Below, piece by piece: positions 37,654 to 46,483 of a DNA stretch of 64,000 nucleotides. This DNA comes from CAADGL01 sp964643885 (GTDB lineage Bacteria; Planctomycetota; Phycisphaerae; UBA1845; Fen-1342). Under the pieces are notes generated by a model. It made no database searches and was not told the DNA's origin. It saw nothing but the letters and a program-made list of their open reading frames with translations. The position numbers and the translations under genes are program-made. The DNA is taken from the NCBI GenBank assembly GCA_964643885.1, contig CAZXUI010000011.1, positions 1 to 64,000 on the forward strand, given 5' to 3'. Numbering within the stretch: the stretch's first letter is position 1; every line of letters begins with the position of its first letter.

Positions 37654-38654
37654 GCCCGTGCCCCGATCCAGGCCGCCCGAAAGCGCGGCCGCGACTGCGC
37701 CAGGCAGACGATCAGCACCGTGACCGCCTTGACGATGAGCGTGTACTCGACCGGAACACCGTACGTAAGAATTGTCGTGGTAAGGGTTTGTATGAAGACG
37801 GCGCCGAGCACCGTTCCGGCGATGAAGAATCGCCCGCCGGTCAGCGCCGTTCCGCCGACGACCACCGCCAGGATCGCGTCGAGCTCGATGTAGAGCCCGG
37901 CGTTGTTGGCGTCGGCCGCCCGGATGTCGGCCGCCACGAGCAGCCCCGCCACACCCGCCATCAGTCCACAAATCGTGTAGCACAAAAGCTTTACGCTCGC
38001 GACGGGGACGCCGGCGTAGCGGCTCGCAGTCGGGTTGTCGCCGATCGCCTCCACCATCAGCCGCAGTGCCGTCACTCGAAACAGCAGCGCCATCGCCACG
38101 CACAGCACGGCCGCCAGCACGACCCCGAACGGGAGCCCGAGCACGTAGCCGCTTCCAAGAAACGCCAGCCCGGCGTGCGTGAACGTGACGATCTGACCAT
38201 CCGTGAGCAACTGGGCGATTCCCCGGCCGGCCACCATCAGCACCAGCGTCGCCACGATCGGCTGCACGCCGAGCACCGCGACCAGCAGTCCGTTCCATGC
38301 CCCCGCGGCGGCCGCGGCCAGCAGCGTCGCGGCCAGCACCAGCCCCAATCCCAGCGGCGACTGCGTGATCAGTACGGCCGCCAGCGCCCCCGCGACCGCC
38401 AGCACCGCCCCGACCGACAGGTCCACGCCGGCGGTCGCGATCACGAGCGTCATGCCCAGCGACGTAATCAGCACCGGCGCGCCGCGGTCCAGCACGTCGA
38501 TGAGGCTGCCGTAGAGCCGCCCGTCGCGCACGCTGATGTCAAAAAAGCCGGGTACGAAGAAGAAGTTGAACGCCAGCAGCAGCGCCAGCCCGGCGGCCGG
38601 CGCGATCAGCGCGGCCCAGCGCGGCGCCCTTCTTTGCTTGGGTCGGCTACTCAT
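37650..38654 (-). CDS. Sugar ABC transporter permease, CUT2 type (YtfT-like)
   Basis: 334 residues, RbsC family, the second permease of the set, which makes a heterodimer with the next one. The signature GMTLVIATAGVDLSVGAVLAVAG is present, then QPIVATLVLMVAGRGIAQLL and AIGDNPTASRYAGVPVAS. The ATG at 38654 overlaps the end of the ATPase gene by 8 bases; the longer open frame is the ATPase gene in another frame. Start MSSRPKQRRAPRW. Confidence 0.86.
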   Translation of the reverse strand: MSSRPKQRRAPRWAALIAPAAGLALLLAFNFFFVPGFFDISVRDGRLYGSLIDVLDRGAPVLITSLGMTLVIATAGVDLSVGAVLAVAGALAAVLITQSPLGLGLVLAATLLAAAAAGAWNGLLVAVLGVQPIVATLVLMVAGRGIAQLLTDGQIVTFTHAGLAFLGSGYVLGLPFGVVLAAVLCVAMALLFRVTALRLMVEAIGDNPTASRYAGVPVASVKLLCYTICGLMAGVAGLLVAADIRAADANNAGLYIELDAILAVVVGGTALTGGRFFIAGTVLGAVFIQTLTTTILTYGVPVEYTLIVKAVTVLIVCLAQSRPRFRAAWIGARA

Positions 38655-40344
38655 CGTCTGTGTGCGCGGCGATCCGCCGCATGATCTGGGCCACACTGAT
38701 CTCGTCGCCCACCAACTCCCCCACCTTCCGGCGTTCGCGCAGGACGACCACGCGGCCGCTCGTGCGGACGACCTCGTCCAGCTCCGCGGAGATGAAGATG
38801 ATCGCCAGGCCGCGGTCCCGCAGTTCGGCCACGAGCCGTTCGATCTCCGCCTTCGCGCCGATGTCGATGCCGCGCGTGGGTTCATCGAGGATCAGCAGCG
38901 ACGGCTCGGCCGCCAGCCAGCGGGCGAGGATCACCTTCTGCTGGTTTCCGCCGCTCAGTTCGCCGGCGGGCTTGTCGGCCGACGGCGTGGCGATGCCGAG
39001 GGATGCGATGAAGCGCTCCGCGAGTTGCCGCTGCGCCCGGTGCGACATGCGCCGCAGCCAGCCGCGGCGCGCCTGTAGCGCCAGCACGATATTGTCCGCG
39101 ACGGACAGGTTCGGAGCGATGCCCTCGGTCCTTCGATCCTCGGGACACAGGCCGAGCCCCCAGGCGACCGCATCGCGCGGCGAGCGGATTCGCGCCATTC
39201 GTCCGTCGATTCTCACGTCGCCGCTGTCGCGCCGATCGATGCCGAACAGCAGCCGCGCCAGCTCCGTTCGCCCCGAGCCGAGGAGCCCCGCGAGGCCCAG
39301 CACCTCGCCGCGCTCTACGCGCACGTCCATCGCATCGAGTACGCCGCGCCGGCCAATCCGTCGCGCCTCGAAGAAGGCGCCGCCTTCCGTCCGGGCCGTA
39401 TCGCCGGGTGCGGAGTCAGACTCACCCGCTACTGCCGCCGCGCCCCGCGCAGCGCGCTGCAACGTGGCCGCGTCCTTGCCGATCATCATCGAGACGAGTT
39501 GCAGCCGGTCGACCTCGCTCACCGGCCGCGTCGCCACCAGCCGCCCATTGCGCAGCACCGTCAGTCGATCGGAGACCTCATAGACCTGCCCGAGAAAGTG
39601 CGTCACGAAGACGATGCCCAGCCCGTCTGCCCGCAGGCCGCGCATGGTCGCGAAGAGCCGCGTGACCTCGTCCGCATCGAGGCTTGAAGTCGGCTCGTCC
39701 AGAATCAGGATGCGGCAGCGCACCAGAAGCGCCCGGGCGATCGCCACCATCTGTTGAATGGCCAGCGAGAAGGCGTTGAGCGGCCTGCGCACGTCGATTC
39801 GCACGTCGAGCCGTCGCAGTGCTTCGGCCGCCCCCTCGCGCACCCGCCGCCAGCGAATCGGCTTCCAGCCCGCCAGACGCCCCCCGGGCGACCCGCTCCA
39901 GCCCGTCGGCTCGCGGCCCAGGAAGATGTTCTCCGCCACCGAAAGGTACGGAACCAGGTTCACCTCCTGGTAGACCGTGCTGATGCCCAGGCTCTGTGCC
40001 TCGCGCGGCGAGCGCGGCGCGACAGCGGCACCGTCCAGCAGGATCTCCCCGCCTTCGGCCGCGTGCACGCCGGTGAGCACCTTGATCAACGTCGACTTGC
40101 CCGCGCCGTTCTCGCCCAGCAGAGCATGAATCTCGCCCGCCCGCAGCTCGAAATCGACACCATCGAGCGCGACCACGCCGGGAAAGCGTTTCGTGATCCC
40201 GCCCATCTGAAGCAGCGGCGGGGAGGCGGCGCCGAGCTCGGCTTTTTCGGGAGCCGACTCGCTCCCCGGGCCTGATGAGCCGCCCGGCCGCGGCTGGACG
40301 GTGAATCCGGGTCGGCCGCGGCTGTCCACCTGTTCTCCCATCAT
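38647..40344 (-). CDS. Sugar ABC transporter ATP-binding protein, CUT2 type (YtfR-like)
   Basis: 565 residues with two ATPase halves. First half: Walker A GENGAGKSTLIKVL, Q-loop VYQEVNLVPYLSV, a degenerate signature (AFSLAIQQMVAIARAL), Walker B ILILDEPTSSLDADE. Second half: degenerate Walker A (GLLGSGRTELARLLFG), signature LSGGNQQKVILARWL, Walker B LLILDEPTRGIDIG. Long Pro/Gly-rich N-terminal extension (about 45 residues) may mean a start further in. It is between the binding protein and the permeases. Confidence 0.9.
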   Translation of the reverse strand: MMGEQVDSRGRPGFTVQPRPGGSSGPGSESAPEKAELGAASPPLLQMGGITKRFPGVVALDGVDFELRAGEIHALLGENGAGKSTLIKVLTGVHAAEGGEILLDGAAVAPRSPREAQSLGISTVYQEVNLVPYLSVAENIFLGREPTGWSGSPGGRLAGWKPIRWRRVREGAAEALRRLDVRIDVRRPLNAFSLAIQQMVAIARALLVRCRILILDEPTSSLDADEVTRLFATMRGLRADGLGIVFVTHFLGQVYEVSDRLTVLRNGRLVATRPVSEVDRLQLVSMMIGKDAATLQRAARGAAAVAGESDSAPGDTARTEGGAFFEARRIGRRGVLDAMDVRVERGEVLGLAGLLGSGRTELARLLFGIDRRDSGDVRIDGRMARIRSPRDAVAWGLGLCPEDRRTEGIAPNLSVADNIVLALQARRGWLRRMSHRAQRQLAERFIASLGIATPSADKPAGELSGGNQQKVILARWLAAEPSLLILDEPTRGIDIGAKAEIERLVAELRDRGLAIIFISAELDEVVRTSGRVVVLRERRKVGELVGDEISVAQIMRRIAAHTDDE

Positions 40345-40377
40345 CGCGGCGCGGCCGCATCGATCCGGCAGGGGGGT

Positions 40378-41418
40378 TCAGTACTTGCGCGCGTCGATCA
40401 CGTCCCTGGCGACGGATTGATCGAACGTGCGATCCTCGACTTTGATCCATTTCGGGAGCGTCTCGCCGGCCAGCACGCGCTCCACCGCATCGAAGGCCGC
40501 CGGTCCGAGCAGCGGATTGCACTCGACCGTGGCGTTGAGCTTGCCGGCGATCATCGCCTCGAAGGCCGCCCGCACACCGTCGATCGAGACGATCACGATG
40601 TCCTCGCCAGGCCTCAGGCCCGCCTCCTCGATCGCCTGGATCGCCCCCAGCGCCATGTCGTCGTTGTGCGCGTAGACGGCGTGAATCGGCTCGCCGCCGG
40701 CCTTCAGAAACGCCTCCATCACTTCCTTGCCCTTCGAGCGGTTGAAGTCGCCCGACTGGCTGCGGATGAGCTTCATCTCCGGGTGCGCGGCGATGACCTC
40801 CTCGAAGCCCTTCTTGCGGTCAATCGCCGGCGCCGAGCCGGGCGTTCCCTGAAGCTCGACGATGTTGCCCTTGCCGCCGAGCTTCTCGGCCAGCCAGCGG
40901 GCAGCCATCCGCCCTTCCTCGACGAAGTCCGATGCGATCAGCGTCGCATAGAGCGAGTCGTCCGAAACGTCCACGCCGCGGTCGACCAGAACGACCGGGA
41001 TGCCGGCCCGCCGGACCTCCTCGAGGACCGGTTCCCAGCCGTCTTCGCGGACGGGGGCCAGAATGATCGCATCGACTTTCTGGGCGATGAACGCGCGCAG
41101 CGCCCGGATCTGGTTCTCCTGCTTCTGCTGCGCGTCGGCGAAGCGAAGGTCGACGCCGCGATTCTTCGCCTCCGCCCGAATCGACTCCGTCTCCGCCGTG
41201 CGCCAGGCGCTCTCGGCGCCGATCTGCGAGAACCCCACGACCAGCGCCCGGCCGGCCACGCGCCCGCCCGACGGCTCCGGCTGCGTGCTGGCCGCGCCCC
41301 GCTCGCTCTCCGAGCCGCCGGCCGACGACGTCGTGCCGTCCTTTGCGTCACAGCCGGCCAGCGCCATCGCCCCGCACAAAAGCATCGCCGCACTCAGCCA
41401 GCTTCTCAGGCGTCGCAT
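40378..41418 (-). CDS. Sugar ABC transporter substrate-binding lipoprotein (YtfQ-like)
   Basis: 346 residues, Peripla_BP_4 family. Lipobox MALAGC follows the signal peptide (LRSWLSAAMLLCGA). The mature part starts VVGFSQIGAESAWRTAETESI, then VDAIILAPVREDGWEPVL, IDRKKGFEEVI, and YAHNDDMALGAIQAI. FSQIGAESAWRTAE is close to galactofuranose-binding YtfQ. The ATG at 41418 has GGAGAAC upstream. First gene of the second transporter, 77 bases after the GH116 gene. Confidence 0.88.
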   Translation of the reverse strand: MRRLRSWLSAAMLLCGAMALAGCDAKDGTTSSAGGSESERGAASTQPEPSGGRVAGRALVVGFSQIGAESAWRTAETESIRAEAKNRGVDLRFADAQQKQENQIRALRAFIAQKVDAIILAPVREDGWEPVLEEVRRAGIPVVLVDRGVDVSDDSLYATLIASDFVEEGRMAARWLAEKLGGKGNIVELQGTPGSAPAIDRKKGFEEVIAAHPEMKLIRSQSGDFNRSKGKEVMEAFLKAGGEPIHAVYAHNDDMALGAIQAIEEAGLRPGEDIVIVSIDGVRAAFEAMIAGKLNATVECNPLLGPAAFDAVERVLAGETLPKWIKVEDRTFDQSVARDVIDARKY

Positions 41419-41495
41419 CGGTTGTTCTCCGTCCAGCTCGCGGCTCGTCCAGCGGCGCAGCGCGCGGCGTAGTTCCTGGTACTCGTCCGCCCCGC

Positions 41496-44400
41496 TCAGC
41501 CGATCGAGACCTCCAGCCGTTGCCCCGCGGCCAGGCGCGCTTCGCCGTGCAGCACGATTCGCACCCGCGTTCCGTCCCATGCCGCGTCCGCCCCGACCGC
41601 CTCTCCTTCCTGCAAGACGCGTACCGCGCCGCCGGCCGCGTCGGCTGCCGTCTCCAGCGTGATCGAACTGAGCCTCAATTCGCCCCAGGCCAGCTCGATC
41701 TTCGCGTGCTGACGCCCGCGGCCGCGCCGCTGCGAAAAAGTACCCCAACCCTCGGCCGCTGTGAACGCCGCGCGGAAATCCTCCGCGCTCAGCCGCGGCG
41801 CGAAGCCGATGTGCCCGCGCGGGCCGTGATACTCGAAGCCGCACAGGGCCGTGTAGACGCCCCAGCTCGCCAGCGCGCGTGCGTAATGATCGCCGCATTC
41901 GACCTCGTTGTATGGGTTCATCACCATCGGGTCATAACGCTCGTGCACGGCGCGGACCATCGCCATCGCGGGCTCGATCATCCCCTCCCAGATCATGTGG
42001 CCGGCCACCTGGTACTCGATCCCCGTCCAGACCTCTTCCCGATAGCGCACCCCCTCGGCCAAGTACGGCCCCTTCGGCCATGTGCAGGTGAACAGCCCCG
42101 CCTGGCCCGGGTTGGCGAACCACCGCTCCGGCTTGTGCACCGCGTTGTGCGGGCCGATGTCCGGGCTCCAGTTGTAGCGCCAGACGCTCTCCAGCGCCCG
42201 CCGCACGTATTCGGGCGGATAGAGGTAGCCCAGCGCGAGCTGGTGCGCCCAGCCCTGGCCGAAGAGCTGGTCCGAAAGGCAGCCGTCGCCGTACTGGTCG
42301 CGCGGATAGCGCTCCAGGTCGACCTCCTGCACGAAATACTCGCCGTTCCACAGGCACTCGACCGTCCGCCGGCTGCCGGCCTCGAAGACGCGCCGCAGGA
42401 CCTCCGCGAATTCGTTCTCGCCCGATTCGCGGGCCATCTCCTCGCCCGCCCGCAGCGCCGCCAGGTACAGACTGCCCACGAACGTGTTGGGCCCGTGGAA
42501 GTCGATGTCATAGGTGTTGTGCTGGCTGGCGTCGATCAGACCGTCGCGGTCGCCGTCCTGGTTCAGCAGATACTCGAGCACGCTGCGGATCTTCGGCCAG
42601 TGCGCCACGAGAAAGCGGTCGTCGGCGGACTTGAGATGCTCGCGGTAACACTTGAGCACCGTGCCCGCCTGGCCGTCGGCCGCGTACCAGTTGTTCTTCT
42701 CGCCGCGAAAGCCGACCAGGCCGTTGTCGTGCAGCGCCGCGCCCAGGTCCTGCATACTGCGGACGCTGCGCTCGAGTTCCGGAAAGAGCCGCGCCATCCC
42801 GTGGGCGTAATTCCACACGTGCGTGCACGTGCCGGCGCAGCAGCCGACGCCCTCCCACGCCCAGAAGCGCCCGTCCACCCACCACTGGCACGTGCCGGTG
42901 GCCAGGTTGCCGACCGTCGAGTGCAGCCGGTCCAGCAGCCAGCGCGGCAGCGACCCGCTGTAGAACGTCTCGTGCCACAGCCGCGTCTGCGCTGCCAGGC
43001 GCTCGCGCTCCGCTAGCACGTACGCCGCCACCTCGCCCGCGTCGCCGAACCAGTTCGAGTACATCTGGCCGTGTTCGCGATTCGGCATGTGCCACGCCAG
43101 CACGAACAGGAAGGTGCGCGACTCGCCCGATGCGAGCTCAACGGCCGGCGTCAGCAGCGCCGCGCAATATGTCTCGCGCAGCGGCCGCTCGATCGTCGCC
43201 GCGACCTCGCACCCGGCCGGCAGCCACGCGCGCAAGGCCGCCAGCACCGGCTCATCCGCACGGTCCGCATCGGCGGCGGCCGCGTCGAGTGCCAGCGCCA
43301 TCGTGCCGAAGTCTTCGAGGTCCTCGATACGTCCCGTGGGCCCGACCTTGGCCCGGTCCGACATCTCGATCTGATCGACGTTGATGTGCCCCCAGCCGCC
43401 GGCCTTCTGATCGACGATCTCGATCTGCGCGCTCTGGCCCTCCAGCTCGCGCACGTCCCAGAACGCCCAGATCAGCCGCTCCTCGTTCCGCCCGGTGGCG
43501 GAGCGAACGACCTTGCCGTCCACCAGCAGGTTGATGCAGGCTTCGCCGGGCTGCCTGCCGCCGCCGATCAGGAAGTTGATGTAGTGCCGCTGTATCTCGA
43601 ATGCCGGGCTGGTGACCTTGCCGGTCGCGTCGTCGCCGCCGACGAACGTGTTGACCAGTCCCTGGCCGAGAAATCCCGTCACTCGGCCCTGGTTCTTCAG
43701 CGTTCCGCTCGCGGGCTGCGAGCCGGGCGCCGAGCCAACGGCCGCCCACTCGCCCCACGTGCCGCCCTCGAAATCCGCCAGCACCAGGTCCGGCCGGGCC
43801 GCCTCGTCGATCGTCTCGGCCGCGACGCCGTGCAGCGCGATCGCGACCGACGCAGGCATGCTTCGCTCATCCTTGGGGGACCGGTCTCCGACCGGTCGAT
43901 CAGGCATGGGGGACCGGTCTCCGACCGGTCGATCAGGCATGGGGGACCGGTCTCCGAGCGGTCGATCAGGCATGGGGGACCGGTCTCCGACCGGTCTCTC
44001 CATTGAGAACCGCCTCGTCCGGCGCGACGCGCGCAGATCGAACTGCGGCCCCGAGTGATGACAGACCGCGTTCTGAAGCCACCCGCCCAACGCCGTTCGC
44101 ACCCGGCCGCGGCTTTCATTGCGCACGGTCAGATGCAGCATCGTGGCCGGCAAGGCTGAGTCGCCCACCTTGAGCGGGATGAACGGTGAGAACGCCTCCA
44201 GCTCGACGCGGACCGGAAAATCCGCCGCCGCCCAGGTCACGCGCCCGATCGGGTACTCACCGACAAACGACGTCTCCGGGAAGCTCAGCCGGTTCAGATG
44301 CCGCACCACCACGGCCGTATCGGCCGCATCGCCCGCCGCCGCGCCGGGTTCGCCGGCCGTCTGGACGGCGACCGCGAGTCCCTGGTGCACAGGCCGCTCG

Positions 44401-44849
44401 GGCATCCGCGGCTGAAAGTTCGTCGCGCCGTACCCGGAGAAGCACCGCTGATTGAAAATCTGCCAGCAGCCGATCGATCCGTCGCCGCACAGATAGACCT
44501 GTCCGGCCGCGATTCCCCCGATCGGCATGCCCACCAGGTTCAACTGCCGGTCGCGCAGCTCGCGCGGCGCCCCGCGTTCGAAGAGGCTCGCGATCCAGGA
44601 GGCGTCCAGCCGCTTCTCCAGCGGTACGAAGTGGCTGGCGTTCCTGGCCACGCTGCCGGCCGCGTCGGGCAATCCGCCCGCCCGCAGCAGACCACCCGCT
44701 TTTGGCGCTGTGCCGGCGGGGGCGGCCGCCGCCCTCGCGTCGACCACGCTCAGCGCCACGATCCCCGCGCCAGCCGTCTTGAGAAACTGCCGCCGGCTCA
44801 GATCGCCGCAGCCCCCGCCGCCGCAACAGGAGTTCGCCGAACCGTCCAC
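41496..44849 (-). CDS. GH116-family glycoside hydrolase, Tat-exported, with inserted lectin-like domain and repeat
   Basis: 1117 residues from a GTG at 44849 with GGGAG upstream. A Tat signal SRRQFLKTAGAGIVALSVV is preceded by a Cys-rich start. The GH116 N-domain (GMPIGGIAAGQVYLCGDG) and the alpha-barrel catalytic domain (DGRFWAWEGVGC, HNTYDIDFHGPNTFVGSLYL, MNPYNEVECGDHYARALAS) are clear; by homology Glu 666 is the likely nucleophile and Asp about 781 the acid/base. Residues about 345-480 (LVLADFEGGTWGEW to NVDQIEMSD) look like an inserted carbohydrate-binding jelly-roll domain. At residues 285-325 a four-fold 11-residue repeat is inserted. Known GH116 enzymes cut beta-glucosides, beta-xylosides or glucosylceramide. 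Confidence 0.88.
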   Translation of the reverse strand: MDGSANSCCGGGGCGDLSRRQFLKTAGAGIVALSVVDARAAAAPAGTAPKAGGLLRAGGLPDAAGSVARNASHFVPLEKRLDASWIASLFERGAPRELRDRQLNLVGMPIGGIAAGQVYLCGDGSIGCWQIFNQRCFSGYGATNFQPRMPERPVHQGLAVAVQTAGEPGAAAGDAADTAVVVRHLNRLSFPETSFVGEYPIGRVTWAAADFPVRVELEAFSPFIPLKVGDSALPATMLHLTVRNESRGRVRTALGGWLQNAVCHHSGPQFDLRASRRTRRFSMERPVGDRSPMPDRPLGDRSPMPDRPVGDRSPMPDRPVGDRSPKDERSMPASVAIALHGVAAETIDEAARPDLVLADFEGGTWGEWAAVGSAPGSQPASGTLKNQGRVTGFLGQGLVNTFVGGDDATGKVTSPAFEIQRHYINFLIGGGRQPGEACINLLVDGKVVRSATGRNEERLIWAFWDVRELEGQSAQIEIVDQKAGGWGHINVDQIEMSDRAKVGPTGRIEDLEDFGTMALALDAAAADADRADEPVLAALRAWLPAGCEVAATIERPLRETYCAALLTPAVELASGESRTFLFVLAWHMPNREHGQMYSNWFGDAGEVAAYVLAERERLAAQTRLWHETFYSGSLPRWLLDRLHSTVGNLATGTCQWWVDGRFWAWEGVGCCAGTCTHVWNYAHGMARLFPELERSVRSMQDLGAALHDNGLVGFRGEKNNWYAADGQAGTVLKCYREHLKSADDRFLVAHWPKIRSVLEYLLNQDGDRDGLIDASQHNTYDIDFHGPNTFVGSLYLAALRAGEEMARESGENEFAEVLRRVFEAGSRRTVECLWNGEYFVQEVDLERYPRDQYGDGCLSDQLFGQGWAHQLALGYLYPPEYVRRALESVWRYNWSPDIGPHNAVHKPERWFANPGQAGLFTCTWPKGPYLAEGVRYREEVWTGIEYQVAGHMIWEGMIEPAMAMVRAVHERYDPMVMNPYNEVECGDHYARALASWGVYTALCGFEYHGPRGHIGFAPRLSAEDFRAAFTAAEGWGTFSQRRGRGRQHAKIELAWGELRLSSITLETAADAAGGAVRVLQEGEAVGADAAWDGTRVRIVLHGEARLAAGQRLEVSIG
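43875..43996 (-). repeat. Tandem 33-base palindromic repeat in the coding sequence
   Basis: Four units of 33 bases (fourth partial), each containing GACCGGT-CTCCG-ACCGGTC, a 7-base inverted repeat with a 5-base loop. In frame they encode RPVGDRSPMPD four times, so the array is a multiple of three and does not break the frame. One unit has the variant GAGCGGTC. Relatives lie in the intergenic space at 47581-47662. Confidence 0.92.
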
Positions 44850-44900
44850 GTTGAAACTCCCGGAATTCGTCCGCCGGCCGCGGGGGCTCTCTCCCGCGGC

Positions 44901-46424
44901 TCAGAACCCGAGCTGCAACTGCGTGCGGAAGATCAGCGCATCGTCGTTGACCGTCGCCAGGCTCGAGGAGGCGCTGGACGTCGGCACTTCGTACACGCGC
45001 GAGACCTCCATCTGAAGCTTCACGTCGTTGCCGCGGATGTAGTAGTTCACGCCGCCGGTGTACTCCCAGACGCCTTCCTGCTCGTCGGCCAGGGCTGAGA
45101 TTCCGCCGACGCGGGCGACCAGCTCGAGCTTGTTCTCGAAGCCGGGGATCGGCAGCAGATAGCCCACCTGGGCATAGGCGCCATGCTGGGCCGTCGTCGA
45201 TTGATCGCCCGAGGCCAGGAACCACGGCGCGACCGGCCCGCGCAGCGGATTTGTGCGGCGCACGTCCACCACGCGCAGGATGTATTCGGCCGTGGCCGAG
45301 AAGCCGCGCCACTTGAACGCCGTGTCGACGCCGAGCTGGTGAATCTGGAGGCCGTTGGTGCTCACCAGGCCGAATCCGCCGCCCCGGTCGAAGAGGATCT
45401 GCCGCGGCACCGGAATGCGCGTCGTGCGCGCGTCACCGCGATCCTCGTTGAACGCGTAGTGCATCGCCAGGTCGAGTGCAGGGGATTGACGCTGCTGCAA
45501 GTCGGCCTGCGTCACGAAATCCTTCGGCGGGTTGTCGCCCAGCGCATGCCACACCGTCCGCAGCAGAATGGCGGGATTGCCGTCCATCTCCGCCGGATCG
45601 GGCGTGATGACGCGGTTGCCGGTCGTGTTGAGCGAGTTCACGACGTCGAGAAAGTACTCGAAGCGCTTGTCCGCCAGCCGGCCCCAGACGCGCGCTCCCA
45701 ACCCGATCCCCAGCCCGAAGACCGCGTCCGTCATCGGCCGGTCGATGAATTGCAGGTTCGAGTCGCTCGTGATCTGCTGCCGCGTCGACGCGAGCCGGAA
45801 GATGCCCGCCTTGAACTGGAGCTCCTCGGCGAGGCGGTAGTTCACCCACCCGTAGTGAAGCCGCACATCCGCCTGGTCGCTCGTGTCGCTGCGCAGCTCC
45901 ACCAGGTAGGTCCAATCCGGCGAGTGCACGTGCCCGCTGAAAGTGAAACGCACGCGTTCCAGCTCGAAGCCCGTCCGGTCATCGCGCTGCAATCCCGGAT
46001 TCAGGTAGCGATTGCCGGCGCGCGTGCCGTAGTGCGTGAAGCGGAACTGAATCTTGCCGCCGAACTTCAGCTTGAAGCGGTCGTCCGCGCTGCGAATGTA
46101 GAAGCCGTCGTCATACCCCGCCAGCATCGTCGCCGGCGCCAGCGCCTCGCGAAACTCCTGCTCGCTGAGAATCTCGCGAATCTGCGCCCGCAGGATTTCC
46201 AGTCGCTGCGTGTCCTGCCGCGCCGCCAGCGACCTGGAGAGCTCGGCCAGCCGCTGCTGCTGCTGCCCGATGGCCGCCTCGAGCTGCTCGACCCGCTGCT
46301 CGGCGGCCGGCTCCGGCGGCTCGGCTTCCTGGGCGGCCGCCGCGGCCAGCCAGCCCGCCGCGCACGCCGCCGCCACCCCCGTCCGACACGAAACGGCCCA
46401 CTCGCACACCGCTCTTCGTCGCAA
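44901..46424 (-). CDS. OprO/OprP-type porin
   Basis: About 507 residues. A signal peptide (GVAAACAAGWLAAAAAQ) is followed by a coiled-coil stretch (EQRVEQLEAAIGQQQQRLAELSRSLAARQD) and then a beta-barrel with the family-type strand DGFYIRSADDRFKLKFGGKIQFRF. The last residue is Phe (QLQLGF), as expected for BAM-dependent insertion. The start is taken as TTG at 46424 with AGGAGAA upstream. It lies between the sugar-binding protein and the GH116 gene, so a glycoside channel is likely, even though relatives carry phosphate. Confidence 0.85.
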   Translation of the reverse strand: MRRRAVCEWAVSCRTGVAAACAAGWLAAAAAQEAEPPEPAAEQRVEQLEAAIGQQQQRLAELSRSLAARQDTQRLEILRAQIREILSEQEFREALAPATMLAGYDDGFYIRSADDRFKLKFGGKIQFRFTHYGTRAGNRYLNPGLQRDDRTGFELERVRFTFSGHVHSPDWTYLVELRSDTSDQADVRLHYGWVNYRLAEELQFKAGIFRLASTRQQITSDSNLQFIDRPMTDAVFGLGIGLGARVWGRLADKRFEYFLDVVNSLNTTGNRVITPDPAEMDGNPAILLRTVWHALGDNPPKDFVTQADLQQRQSPALDLAMHYAFNEDRGDARTTRIPVPRQILFDRGGGFGLVSTNGLQIHQLGVDTAFKWRGFSATAEYILRVVDVRRTNPLRGPVAPWFLASGDQSTTAQHGAYAQVGYLLPIPGFENKLELVARVGGISALADEQEGVWEYTGGVNYYIRGNDVKLQMEVSRVYEVPTSSASSSLATVNDDALIFRTQLQLGF

Positions 46425-46483
46425 TGGAGTTCTCCTCGTGCGGCCCGACCGCGCCAACGGCTCGACCGCACCTGTTCAGGGGG

